Source: Entamoeba invadens IP1
Lineage: Eukaryota; Evosea; Mastigamoebida; Endamoebidae
Length of the DNA stretch: 14,114 nt
Direction: 5' to 3'
Assembly: GCF_000330505.1 (NCBI RefSeq)
Contig: NW_004191847.1
Location: 524,514 to 538,627, forward strand
Within the stretch, counting starts at the first letter, position 1, and each line of letters begins with the position of its first letter. A model generated the notes under the pieces. The model was given only the letters and a program-made list of their open reading frames with translations, searched no databases and had not been told where the DNA came from. The translations under genes and the position numbers were made by a program. This document shows, piece by piece, positions 1 through 8,248 of the stretch.

Positions 1-2952
1 AAACATCGCAAAACTGACTCTTTCAACGTCCTGCAAATCAACGGTCGTCAATTTCTGGCATCCAGAATACGCATTTTTCTCATAAATAAGTTGGTTGTGT
101 AACTCAATTTGTTCAAATCCAGTATCAGAAAACGCTCCATCGTATATGAAAACGGCGTCTTGATTGAACTCAAATTTCTTCAGAGAAGTGCACCCTTTAA
201 AAGTCTCAACTCCAATAATTTCAGCGAACTCCGAATTGAGTACTGTTTCTAAACTGGAACACCCAGAGAAAAGGGTGGGTTGGATGTATTTCTTTCCTTT
301 CAAATCGACTCGTTTGAGTGATGTGCAGAAAGCAAAAGCACCTTCACCGTATGTGATCTTTGGGACTAAATTCACTTCGATGATTCCAGTGCCACTAAAA
401 GCATATTGCCCAACGTTTTCAAGCTTTTCAAAGAAGTCCACTTTGGTCAAACTTTTGCACCCTGAAAATGCAAATTCACTCACTGAAGTGATGTTTTCAG
501 TGTTTTTAAGTGTCTTCAGATATTGAGAATTATTGAAGATGTTTGCTGGAATGGAAGTAACACCTTCAAAATCGGCTTCTGTAAGCAACTGACACCCACC
601 AAAAACTCTGTTTGCGTATTTAGTGGATGCACCAATTTTCACACTTTTTATTGCTGTGTTCCACAACGCTTCTTCTCCAAAATCAACGACGTTTTCAAGA
701 CCAATGATTTCATCGAGCTTGGTGCAATTTCGGAAAATTCCTTTAATCAGTTTTGTAAGACCATTTAAGTTGGCTTTTTTCAATGTGACGGTTCCATCCA
801 ATGTGTTTCCTAAACTAAATTTGGCAGAGGGATTGAACGTGATTTCTGTGAGGCCGGTATTACTAAGAGCATACGAATTAAATAGAGTCACTTTTTCAAG
901 ACCAACAATTTCAGTCAGTTTGACACAATCACTGAATTCATACCCTTCCAACTCTAAATAATCGTTTAATATTACTTTGACAAGATTCCTACAGGCCATA
1001 ACAACATTAAATCCATAAGTTGTGGTATTCAAATATTCAAACTCAGTCAGAGAAGTGTTTTTAAAGGCAAGACTGCCAACTTTAGTAACGCTCTCAAGTC
1101 CAACTATTTCGGCCAAATTGTAACAACCAGTAAACATCCCATATGGGACTTCTGTGAATTCGTTCAAAACAACTTTTGTGATTTTGTCACATCCGGCAAA
1201 TACAGAAGATCCATACTTCGCCGTTCCATTTAATTTCAGTTCTCCTTCAATAGAAACGCTATCAAAACAGTTTCCTCCAAATTCAGTGATTTTATCAAAA
1301 TTCACAATTTCGGCAAGTGCAGTGCAATTTTTGAAGAAGTAATTTGGTATCACTGTGGTATTTCCCAAATCAACTTTTTGTAAGAAGCCACAATTAGAAA
1401 AGGCGCCATCGCCGTATTTCACATTGTCGTGGATAATCAATTCTTTTATCTTTGTGCCACTGAATGCGTATTTCCCGACTTCTGTGATGTTCTCGTAATT
1501 TGTGAAATTCTCCAAATTGTAACAATTTTGGAACAAATAATTTGGAACAACTGTAATCCCATTAAAATCGACTGAAACCAATTTAGAAGAGCTTGTGAAA
1601 CAAAAGTCCATGTATGTAGCGTCCTTATTTAAGGTGAGAGAAGTCAAAGCATTGTCTCTGAATGCGTTTTTGCCAACTTGTGTGACTGTTTCAATGCCAA
1701 TGACGGAACTCAATTGGTAACACGTCTTAAAGAGTTCATCAGGGATCACAACCACTCCGTTCAAATCGACTGTTTTAAGTTCCGAATTTAAGTCAAAGAC
1801 TCGAGTTGCGTATTTTGCGTCTTTGTTTAAAGTAATATTTTCAAGGCCAGTTTTCTCAAAAGAGCTCTGTCCAAAGTCCGTGATTTTATCAAAACCAATA
1901 ACACTTTTAAGGGATGTGCACCCTTGGAAGAAGTTCCTTGGAATAACAGTGACACCATTTAAATCAGCTGTTTCAAGTAAATTGCAGCCTTGGAAGGTGT
2001 TTGCCTGATATGTAATAGCTGGATTTAATTTCACCTTCTTCATGGAAGTGTATGCAAAAGCAGAGTCTCCAATAGTCTCAATGGTTTCTGGATTTTTAAA
2101 TTCGCTCAGTAAAGAAGCCTTATAAAACAGACTCGAGTTGACGGCTTTAGCTCCATTGAAATCAACAGATACAAGGGAGGCGCAACCGTAGAAACAGGAC
2201 TTCCCAAAGACAGTTACATTGTTCATCACAATTGAAACAAGTCCAGTCTCCGAAAAGGCGTTACTCCCAATTGACAAAATGGTACTTGGGAAGTCGAAGT
2301 GTAAAATTGAAGGAGATTGGTAAAAGGCTTGACTGCCGATTTCAACAACATTTTCAACACCTTTGATCGTCCTGAGTGATTTTGCACTGCTACAAAAAGA
2401 TGAAGGAATTGTCGTCATTCCAGAGAAATCGATTTCTTCAAGGAACGGGCAACTGGAGAAAACGTTTGAAGCATAAGTCGCCGTTGGAGTTAATTTGACT
2501 TTTCGGATTGAAGTCCCCAAGAATGCCCGGCTGTTAACTGCTGTCAGTGATTCACCAAATTCAAATTGTGTGAGTAAATAACATTTGAAGAAAGCACTGT
2601 CTCCAATTTGTGTCACAGTCTTTGTGTTCGGGAGGTTCTTCAAAAGATAACAATTTCGGAATGCATAATTTCCTATACTCAAAATTCCACCAGGAGCCTC
2701 GAAAAATTCAATGTTGGATGTGTCAAAAGAGTATTTGTTCACAACAATTGGTTTGGTGGTTTTGAATATTATTTTGGTGATTGAAGATTTTTCAAAACCA
2801 TTTTGTTTGATACAATCACTCTTTTCATCAACATAAACATCTCCAGAACATTCAGAAGGTGTCTCAGCATAAACACAATTTGTGGTTTCTTCATACTTGA
2901 TCACACATTCACTTAAAGAAAACGATAGTAGTAATAGGAATAGACAATTCAT
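1..2952 (-). CDS. BspA-like leucine-rich repeat protein with signal peptide (3' end outside window)
   Basis: The minus-strand frame from the ATG at 2952 is open to base 1 (984 codons) and leaves the window without a stop, so the C-terminus is unknown. The protein starts MNCLFLLLLSFSLSEC, a short hydrophobic signal-like segment, followed by an N-terminal region with cysteines at 16, 26, 35 and 47 that may form a cap. From about residue 60 there are about 41 tandem leucine-rich repeats of 22-23 residues of the BspA/Treponema type (LRR_5 family), with units such as VDLNGVTVIPRNFFQGC and ITEVGKYAFSGT. Such repeats fold into an extended solenoid that binds proteins or matrix; in Entamoeba the family is large and at least one member is on the surface. 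The signal peptide supports secretion or surface display. Whether a membrane anchor follows cannot be seen. The ligand is unknown. No intron or frameshift is visible. The family call is strong; the role is inference. Confidence 0.9.
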   Translation of the reverse strand, partial: MNCLFLLLLSFSLSECVIKYEETTNCVYAETPSECSGDVYVDEKSDCIKQNGFEKSSITKIIFKTTKPIVVNKYSFDTSNIEFFEAPGGILSIGNYAFRNCYLLKNLPNTKTVTQIGDSAFFKCYLLTQFEFGESLTAVNSRAFLGTSIRKVKLTPTATYASNVFSSCPFLEEIDFSGMTTIPSSFCSSAKSLRTIKGVENVVEIGSQAFYQSPSILHFDFPSTILSIGSNAFSETGLVSIVMNNVTVFGKSCFYGCASLVSVDFNGAKAVNSSLFYKASLLSEFKNPETIETIGDSAFAYTSMKKVKLNPAITYQANTFQGCNLLETADLNGVTVIPRNFFQGCTSLKSVIGFDKITDFGQSSFEKTGLENITLNKDAKYATRVFDLNSELKTVDLNGVVVIPDELFKTCYQLSSVIGIETVTQVGKNAFRDNALTSLTLNKDATYMDFCFTSSSKLVSVDFNGITVVPNYLFQNCYNLENFTNYENITEVGKYAFSGTKIKELIIHDNVKYGDGAFSNCGFLQKVDLGNTTVIPNYFFKNCTALAEIVNFDKITEFGGNCFDSVSIEGELKLNGTAKYGSSVFAGCDKITKVVLNEFTEVPYGMFTGCYNLAEIVGLESVTKVGSLAFKNTSLTEFEYLNTTTYGFNVVMACRNLVKVILNDYLELEGYEFSDCVKLTEIVGLEKVTLFNSYALSNTGLTEITFNPSAKFSLGNTLDGTVTLKKANLNGLTKLIKGIFRNCTKLDEIIGLENVVDFGEEALWNTAIKSVKIGASTKYANRVFGGCQLLTEADFEGVTSIPANIFNNSQYLKTLKNTENITSVSEFAFSGCKSLTKVDFFEKLENVGQYAFSGTGIIEVNLVPKITYGEGAFAFCTSLKRVDLKGKKYIQPTLFSGCSSLETVLNSEFAEIIGVETFKGCTSLKKFEFNQDAVFIYDGAFSDTGFEQIELHNQLIYEKNAYSGCQKLTTVDLQDVERVSFAMF
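3..2775 (-). repeat. Tandem 22-residue LRR array with a three-repeat (about 66-residue) super-period
   Basis: Successive 22-residue units cycle through three forms. Type A looks like V-D-L-N-G-x-T-x-I-P-x-x-x-F-x-x-C-x-x-L. Type B looks like I-x-G-x-E-x-I-T-x-x-G-x-x-A-F-x-x-T-x-L. Type C looks like x-x-L-N-x-x-A-T-Y-x-x-x-x-F-x-x-C-x-x-L. The A-B-C order holds through most of the array, giving a period near 198 bases; it is blurred at both ends and occasional units are 23 residues. The DNA copies are well diverged, so this is seen at protein level. Confidence 0.8.
2908..2952 (-). other. Predicted N-terminal signal peptide of the LRR protein
   Basis: The first 15 codons encode M-N-C followed by an uninterrupted Leu/Phe/Ser stretch (residues 4-14) with no charge, then Glu15. 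This is the length and composition of a secretory signal. It lacks the usual basic residue near the start, so the cleavage site (somewhere near residues 14-16) is uncertain. It is too short to be a convincing stable membrane anchor. Confidence 0.65.
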
Positions 2953-3541
2953 CGAAAGATAAGAATCGGAATAAAATGTTTCCTTTTATTTTAACATAAT
3001 AAAACCCTAATAAGAAAATATTTCAAAAATAACTTTTCAACTCCTTTTAGATTAATCGAAAATAAAAAGACTTACAAGCAAACATAGACACTTTTTTAAT
3101 TGAGTTATTTTAAGGTATAATTTGTAATAGTTTGGTTAAATCATTTTATTATTTATTTATTTGGAAACTTTGAGTAGAAAAATAAATTACAATAGAAAAT
3201 GTTTCGATATTTGAAAAAGTTCTTCTCTTCGTTCTGTTTTGTGTTTTTTTAATTCTCCACATAGTAAAGAATTTAAAAAATTTTATAATTAAAACAAATA
3301 GAAGTTTATATAAGTGATTAATGATTAAAAAACATTTAAAAATTTCGAATTGTTTGTAGAACAAAAATGGTTATTTATAGACCATAAAAATAAAAAAATC
3401 AAAAATAACAATATAAAAATTGTCTAGAACATAAAAAAAATACTGATAAAAAAAATGAAAAATGGTGGTTGAAGTATTTGAATTCAACTAATTGGTATTA
3501 TTATATTATAACTAATAATATTTAAAAATTTTAAAACAATA
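2953..3541. other. AT-rich intergenic spacer, no gene recognised
   Basis: This stretch lies between the LRR start codon and the left end of the pogo-like element. It is dominated by A and T runs and has only short chance reading frames with low-complexity products. It should hold the LRR promoter, but I could not find a convincing match to the Entamoeba TATA-like, GAAC or initiator elements upstream of the ATG. Confidence 0.6.
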
Positions 3542-3543
3542 TA

Positions 3544-3592
3544 TAGTCACCCGCTAAAAGCAATGAAAACACGACAAATGGTGTAAAGAAAC
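3544..3592 (+). repeat. Left terminal inverted repeat of the pogo-like element
   Basis: Read inward, the first 17 bases are identical to the right end, the next 10 differ, and the following 22 bases (ACGACAAATGGTG then TAAAGAAAC) match with one mismatch. The divergent spacer has the same length at both ends. Confidence 0.88.
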
Positions 3593-3680
3593 TATAATTT
3601 ATTATTTTATACTATAATTATTAAAAACATTAAGAATAACATAAATAACATGAAAAAATCAAAAAAAGAAAATAAGAAAA

Positions 3681-3686
3681 TAATTA
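3681..3686 (-). terminator. Possible polyadenylation signal of the pogo-like transposase
   Basis: TAATTA lies directly after the TGA stop codon on the minus strand. Entamoeba genes commonly use a TAATT-type signal very close to the stop with a short 3' UTR. In AT-rich DNA the hexamer also arises by chance. Confidence 0.3.
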
Positions 3687-3687
3687 A

Positions 3688-5463
3688 TCATTTTTTGTCA
3701 AGTTTTTTGAATGGTTTAGAAGACAACGGCAATCTTAAAATTGTGGTTTCTTTTTTCCTTATCTTATTTTGGGTTTTTAATGCTTTTTTTACTTCCCTTT
3801 CTTTTCTTTTAACTTCAATTTGGAAAGGGAGTAATACTGTCTTTCTTTTCTTTTGAAGCAACGGAATTGGTTTTGGAATAAACTGTTTGAACAATTCTCT
3901 GTATTGGGGCGTTTTTATAAATTTACAATGTTCGATGGATACACGACACTTTGGAAGCGTTTTGTCAATCCAGTTGACTATTCCTGCTTGTTTAAAAGCA
4001 ATAATATTAAAAGGAGGTGTTGTAACCGCAAAGAAAGAATCCACCAATATCATCAACTCTCTTAGTCTGTTTCCGAGTTCAATATTGTAAAAATCTGGTT
4101 TTTTATCTTCCCAAAATAAATTACCATCCACATCTTCCTTTTCGACTTCTTCTTGAAAAAGCAAATTTACAAAACTGTCGTTCGCTTTTAAAGAAGACAT
4201 TCTTCTTTTAAGCCTACCAAATATCCCCAAATCAAGAACTTGAAGGAAATGAGAAGCATGTGGAGTTAATCTAACAAGAGTTATGTTATTTTCAGCGAGT
4301 AACAATTCAATAATCGAGGAACTGTGGCTTTTTGCATTATCCCACACTAGACAAGCTCTAAGATCGGACATTTTTATTTCAATTCCAAGCGCATTCATTT
4401 CATTTTTAATTTCAACACGTTTTCTATTAATATAATCAAGCAGAACAGTTCTAATCCAGTCTTCACAAATTTCACGCGTAATGAATCCAGACACACTGTA
4501 TCGGAATAAAACATTATTTTCCGTTAGTCCATTACACCTATATTCATTTGGAATGGAACAAACGGGCAAAATAACAGTTGGTTTCAGAGTTGAACCATCA
4601 GCAGCAACTGCGGCAATTAAAGTGCAATGTCGTTCATCCCTCTCTTGTCGACAATACACAAATTTCATTTCATAATTCATTGGAACAAAACAGTGTCCAT
4701 CCTTAGAATCTGCTCTTGGACTGTAACCCATTTCATCCATGTTAACAACAAGACCAGAAAAACAATTATCTACACTATTTTGGAGAGTCAAAAAGTAATT
4801 TAACACATCAATGGGATTTACATCGAATCGTTTTTCTGCAAGTTGTTTGCACGTTACAAGTTTTAACCCATGTCTTTCTGCCCAACGAATTGAAGATTCT
4901 TTTGTGGTATTCAAGTTGCATTCATCAACAAAAAGACTCCAAACATAATCTGTTGTTACTGCTTTGTTTTTTAGTAATCTTCTGGATATTTTAGAACAAA
5001 GTATATCAGATTGTTTAAAAGAAATGTTATATTTACTTTTAGATTCATTACATGTATAACACGCTTCTTCTTCTTGTTTAATAACAGCGGAAATTCTTGG
5101 CTCATTCACTTTGAAAATTTTTGCCAGATCTTTTTGAATTATTTTCAGTCTCAGAAAACCATCCAAAACATTGATATTGTAGTATGTGTTGATAACACTT
5201 ATAAACACTTTTGCGGATTCCAAACTTTCCATATTTTTATTGAACACCTTAATATTTTTATAAGCAATATAAATTTGTAACCGTTTATATTGACTGTAGC
5301 AAAATTCTTTTTGTTTTAACAGAAACAGCACAAACAAATAACACAATGAATCTGATACATCCAAAGAATTTGCCGAATCGTCGAAAGCCATCGCAGGTGC
5401 AGGTTTGGTCTTTTTGTTTTCTGGTATTGTCCAGGTAAGTGTATTTGTACTGCATTTTTCCAT
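3688..5463 (-). CDS. Pogo-like DD35D transposase (DDE_1 superfamily endonuclease)
   Basis: A 591-codon uninterrupted frame. Residues about 105-130 (KIIQKDLAKIFKVNEPRISA) look like a Psq/CENP-B-type helix-turn-helix, and residues about 150-210 (with SIRWAERHGLKL) fit the second CENP-B-like DNA-binding domain. The catalytic core shows Asp243 in NMDEMGYSP, Asp375 in VWDNAKSHS, and Asp411 in HASHFLQVLDLGIFG. The last two are separated by 35 residues, giving DD35D; the LQ-x-LD motif is diagnostic of the pogo group. The C-terminus (about 537-591) is rich in Lys and Arg, suiting nuclear import or DNA contact. It would cut and paste the surrounding element at its inverted repeats. Start uncertainty: Met1 is used here, but Met25 or Met78 are alternatives, and residues 1-77, including a hydrophobic patch at 39-50, precede any recognisable domain. 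No catalytic residue is missing. Confidence 0.92.
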   Translation of the reverse strand: MEKCSTNTLTWTIPENKKTKPAPAMAFDDSANSLDVSDSLCYLFVLFLLKQKEFCYSQYKRLQIYIAYKNIKVFNKNMESLESAKVFISVINTYYNINVLDGFLRLKIIQKDLAKIFKVNEPRISAVIKQEEEACYTCNESKSKYNISFKQSDILCSKISRRLLKNKAVTTDYVWSLFVDECNLNTTKESSIRWAERHGLKLVTCKQLAEKRFDVNPIDVLNYFLTLQNSVDNCFSGLVVNMDEMGYSPRADSKDGHCFVPMNYEMKFVYCRQERDERHCTLIAAVAADGSTLKPTVILPVCSIPNEYRCNGLTENNVLFRYSVSGFITREICEDWIRTVLLDYINRKRVEIKNEMNALGIEIKMSDLRACLVWDNAKSHSSSIIELLLAENNITLVRLTPHASHFLQVLDLGIFGRLKRRMSSLKANDSFVNLLFQEEVEKEDVDGNLFWEDKKPDFYNIELGNRLRELMILVDSFFAVTTPPFNIIAFKQAGIVNWIDKTLPKCRVSIEHCKFIKTPQYRELFKQFIPKPIPLLQKKRKTVLLPFQIEVKRKEREVKKALKTQNKIRKKETTILRLPLSSKPFKKLDKK

Positions 5464-5616
5464 TAATAATTGATTTTCAGTTCACCTTTAATCTATTTTG
5501 ACAATGTTTTAGAATAAAGTAAATTTATAGTTAATTTTGAAATACTTGCAATATAAAGAAAAAAATGACAAATTGAAACATAATCTAAAATCATAATTTC
5601 TAAAAACTATAAAATG

Positions 5617-5665
5617 GTTTCTTTAGACCATTTGTCGTAAATTTACACCTTTTAGCGGGTGACTA
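5617..5665 (-). repeat. Right terminal inverted repeat of the pogo-like element
   Basis: The reverse complement begins TAGTCACCCGCTAAAAG, then has an unrelated 10-base spacer, then ACGACAAATGGTC and TAAAGAAAC. It mirrors the left end at 3544-3592 and is followed by the flanking TA at 5666-5667. Confidence 0.88.
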
Positions 5666-5667
5666 TA

Positions 5668-6360
5668 CTTCTTTAAAACAGATATATTTTTAAGAAAAAT
5701 ATATTCACATTAAATATATTTTTGTGTTATTTAAACTTAAATAATTAAAATTGACATCAGTTTGAAAATATTAAATCAGTTTTTTATTAATTTTTTAAGT
5801 TAAATATTTGAATGTTATTTATAGAATTTATCTTTCACATTAGCACCCCATAATTATTTTATATAAAATTCATGTAAAATATTGGAAGATAACTTAAATT
5901 TAAAATTGGTGTTTATTTTTTTGAAATGAGTCCACTTTTGAACAAATGTTTGTGTCCCCATGTTATCCACCGTCCTTGTTATCATTATGCGGACGCATAA
6001 TATACTTTTCCATAATTTCCATAACCACAAAATCGGATTATAAAAATTTGTGTTAATGAAGGACTTTGAAAGTGGGTGGAAAACCAATGTTTAAGTACAT
6101 AAACAGACTGAAAGAGTGCATCTTTTTGAATTTTCATTTAATGTTTTATCTCACTGAGTTTTACTGAAATAAGGTGATAATTCGTAATAACAATAAATCT
6201 AATCTACCCAATTAATTGTATTAAATAATGACTGTAGTCAAAAAGTAATACAAAACAATTATATACTTGTTCTCAAGTTTTTAAACTTAATGATTACCTT
6301 TTTAAAATTGTTTTTGTAAAAATTCAAAATATAAGAATTGATGTGTTATTAATTCGGATA
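5668..6360. other. Spacer between the two transposons, no gene recognised
   Basis: No frame gives a recognisable protein. About 5925-6090 is less AT-rich than the surrounding DNA and contains the palindrome at 5984-6001, so it may be a relic of an older gene or element. The rest is A/T runs. I found no terminal inverted repeats framing it. Confidence 0.5.
5984..6001. repeat. Short palindrome, 8-bp arms with 2-bp centre
   Basis: ATTATGCG, then GA, then CGCATAAT: the arms are perfect inverted repeats and include a CG-containing core unusual for this AT-rich DNA. Function unknown; it could be a protein-binding site or a remnant of a repeat element. Confidence 0.6.
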
Positions 6361-6362
6361 TA

Positions 6363-6386
6363 AACTGTTTCCAAAAAATCGATAGT
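6363..6386 (+). repeat. Left terminal inverted repeat of the Tc1-like element
   Basis: AACTGTTTCCAAAAAATC followed by GATAGT. It matches the inverted right end at 22 of 24 positions and then diverges at once. TA precedes it at 6361-6362. Confidence 0.62.
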
Positions 6387-6535
6387 ACTTGTTTTATGTT
6401 AAACTATTTTAAACCAAATGTTAAAGGAAAACATCGTAATCTATTTTTATTTCGATATTGTTTAAATTGTAATTGTTATACCATGTTTTTTAACAAAAAA
6501 ATATTTAATCTAAAACAAAATTACCTAAGATTAAT

Positions 6536-7628
6536 TTACCAATCTTGTTTTTCAATTTTTTGGTATTGTTTAAAATCGCTCAAATGTCCAATAGGTCCAC
6601 CTTTTTCGTTTTTGCACATTTCGAACCTGTAAGTCATCGAATTCATCAAATTGTTAATAATCGAGTATGGTATATTATTCCAAACTTTTTTAAGATGCTT
6701 GAATAACAACTTTTTGGTTCTGAAAACACTTTTTTCGTTTCTTAATCTCCTTTCCAAAATTCCCCACAGATGTTCTATTGGTGACAAGTCCGGGCTTGAT
6801 GATGGCCATTCAAGCAATTTGACCTTTTTACTTTTAATCCATTTTACTGTTTCTTTTGCTTTGTGAGGTGGCGCCCCATCTTGCTGAAAGTAAAAGTCAT
6901 GTTTTCTCTCTTTTTTCATGTGTTCGAAAATTCCATTGTGTTCAAGCATTCGACGATAATCTGCCGCTTTCATTTTCTCAGAACACAGAATCAAATCCGA
7001 TTTGTAGTCTTTACCAATGGCTCCCCACACCATTATACTGGCATTGTATTTTGGTGTTTGACCAGTGTAATTTTTGATTTTTGAATTAACACTTTTCTTT
7101 TGGCTTTGGTTTTTGCAACTTTAATGTTTTTTAACATTTCACCAAACGTGTTTCTTCTTCTCCAACAATATGATTTTTGTCTGGAAATAAACAATAACGG
7201 GATTCGTCAGAAACAATCGCGGTTTGCCATTTTCTGAGATTTCTTTTCTGTAGCATTTTTTTGCAAAAATCATATCTTGTGTTAATTTGTTTTTGTGTAA
7301 GAATTTGAGTTGGTTTTTGTTTGCAATATTTAAATCTGTGTGTTCTTCTTAAGTTGTAAACTGTTGACTTGGACAAGTGATTGTTTAGTGCAATCTTTGA
7401 ACAAGTTGAAAATGGATCATTTTCAGTTTGTTTGACGATTTTACCGATAACATTGTTGGTAACTTTAGTGGGTCTCCCTCTTTTTACGTTTTTAATGGCG
7501 ATTTTGTCTTCAATCATCTTTTTTACTCGCGCAATTCTGTTCGGAGACACTTTCATCATTTCTGTGATAACAGAATATGAATTACTTTTTTGTAAAGCTC
7601 CAGCTATAAGGGTATCAATTTTGTTCAT
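6536..7628 (-). pseudogene. Tc1-like DD34E transposase, frameshifted
   Basis: The N-terminal half (7131-7628) has two helix-turn-helix regions joined by the GRPTK linker (residues 50-54) and the first catalytic Asp in IVSDESRYCLF (Asp141). The C-terminal half lies in another frame (open from about 7110, clear from 7033 down to the TAA at 6536). It shows SIMVWGAIG, the second Asp in QQDGAPPH and the Glu in SPDLSPIEHLWG, with 34 residues between them, so the family is Tc1 with a DD34E triad. Two breaks separate the halves. One is a single-base change in a T run near 7170, just before where W-R-R-R should continue. The other lies near an A run at about 7075. The intermediate frame ends in a stop near 7035. 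This copy therefore should not make a full transposase unless the breaks are sequencing errors. All three catalytic residues are still present. Confidence 0.88.
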
Positions 7629-8248
7629 TTATTTTATTAAGATTAAAAATTGAATTTTTATTACCAACTTTTAGTATTTTTGTTCGTTTAACATAAATTA
7701 AATTTCAAATTCATTTACCAAACAACTAATAAATAAGACGATTAACTTTAATTATATATTGTTTTGCCGTTGGTATTTTTACATCTTTTGTTTTTTTACA
7801 TTCAAATCATCTCAAAACGTAATTATTTTATTAAGTCGTCAATTTGTTAATTTTCTTTTATCTTAATCATTTTATTCTTGAAACCAATTTTATATTAATT
7901 ATTAGTGTTTAATTTCAATTCATTACCAAAAGCTTTTATTTCAAAAAAATATTTTCATTTGATTATAACAACATTTTTGGTTTGTTGTTATGAATACAAA
8001 TTTGTTGCTACTGAAAACAATTCAAAATTGAAGTACATTTTTGAACTTATTTAACAGGAAAATAACCAACAAAAATATCTCGAGTAAAAACGTTGCAAAA
8101 AAACAGAAAAAAGACTGAAAATAAAAATAAATATTTTTTTCAAGTAAAAACATGACAGAAAAAAGAAGGAGAAATATATTTCCCAAAATATAGGACTTAT
8201 TATTAAAACAACAAAACCCGAAAATGTGCGATAATTTCAAATTTTCTC
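7629..8248. other. Non-coding arm of the Tc1-like element
   Basis: AT-rich, with no supported gene. It contains a hairpin-forming pair, ATAACAACA at 7965-7973 and its complement ending at 7991, and several TTACCAA-like motifs. The only longer frame here (8022-8240, minus strand) encodes a Phe/Leu-rich product expected by chance from A/T-rich DNA. Confidence 0.5.

Larger units (their letters stand above)
3544..5665 (-). mobile_element. Complete pogo-like DNA transposon (Tc1/mariner superfamily), apparently intact
   Basis: The ends are matching inverted repeats beginning TAGTCACCCGCTAAAAG, and each end is flanked by TA (3542-3543 and 5666-5667), the expected Tc1/mariner target duplication. A four-base TATA duplication cannot be excluded because the repeat itself begins with TA. 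The 2122-bp interior holds one long transposase gene on the minus strand and short untranslated flanks. With both ends and the frame preserved, this copy looks recent and possibly autonomous. Activity is inference. Confidence 0.88.

Noticed and set aside
164..526. Plus-strand open frames opposite the LRR gene (164-526, 523-768, 623-961 and others)
   Set aside because: They have no family features and are fully explained as antisense shadows of a 984-codon minus-strand LRR frame.
3149..3364. 71-codon minus-strand open frame in the AT-rich spacer
   Set aside because: The product is Phe/Ile/Lys-rich low complexity, as expected by chance in this composition.
5432..5440. CAGGTAAGT, a perfect classical splice-donor-like string near the transposase start
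   Set aside because: It is on the plus strand, opposite the transposase gene, and Entamoeba introns typically begin GTTTGT, so it is probably coincidence.
5854..6087. 77-codon minus-strand open frame between the transposons
   Set aside because: The product has no recognisable motif, and neither strand gives a consistent relic of a known family. Kept only as a less AT-rich island.
8022..8240. 72-codon minus-strand frame predicting a small membrane protein
   Set aside because: Phe/Leu-rich products are expected from this A/T-rich DNA. It lies in the non-coding arm of a transposon and has no supporting motif.
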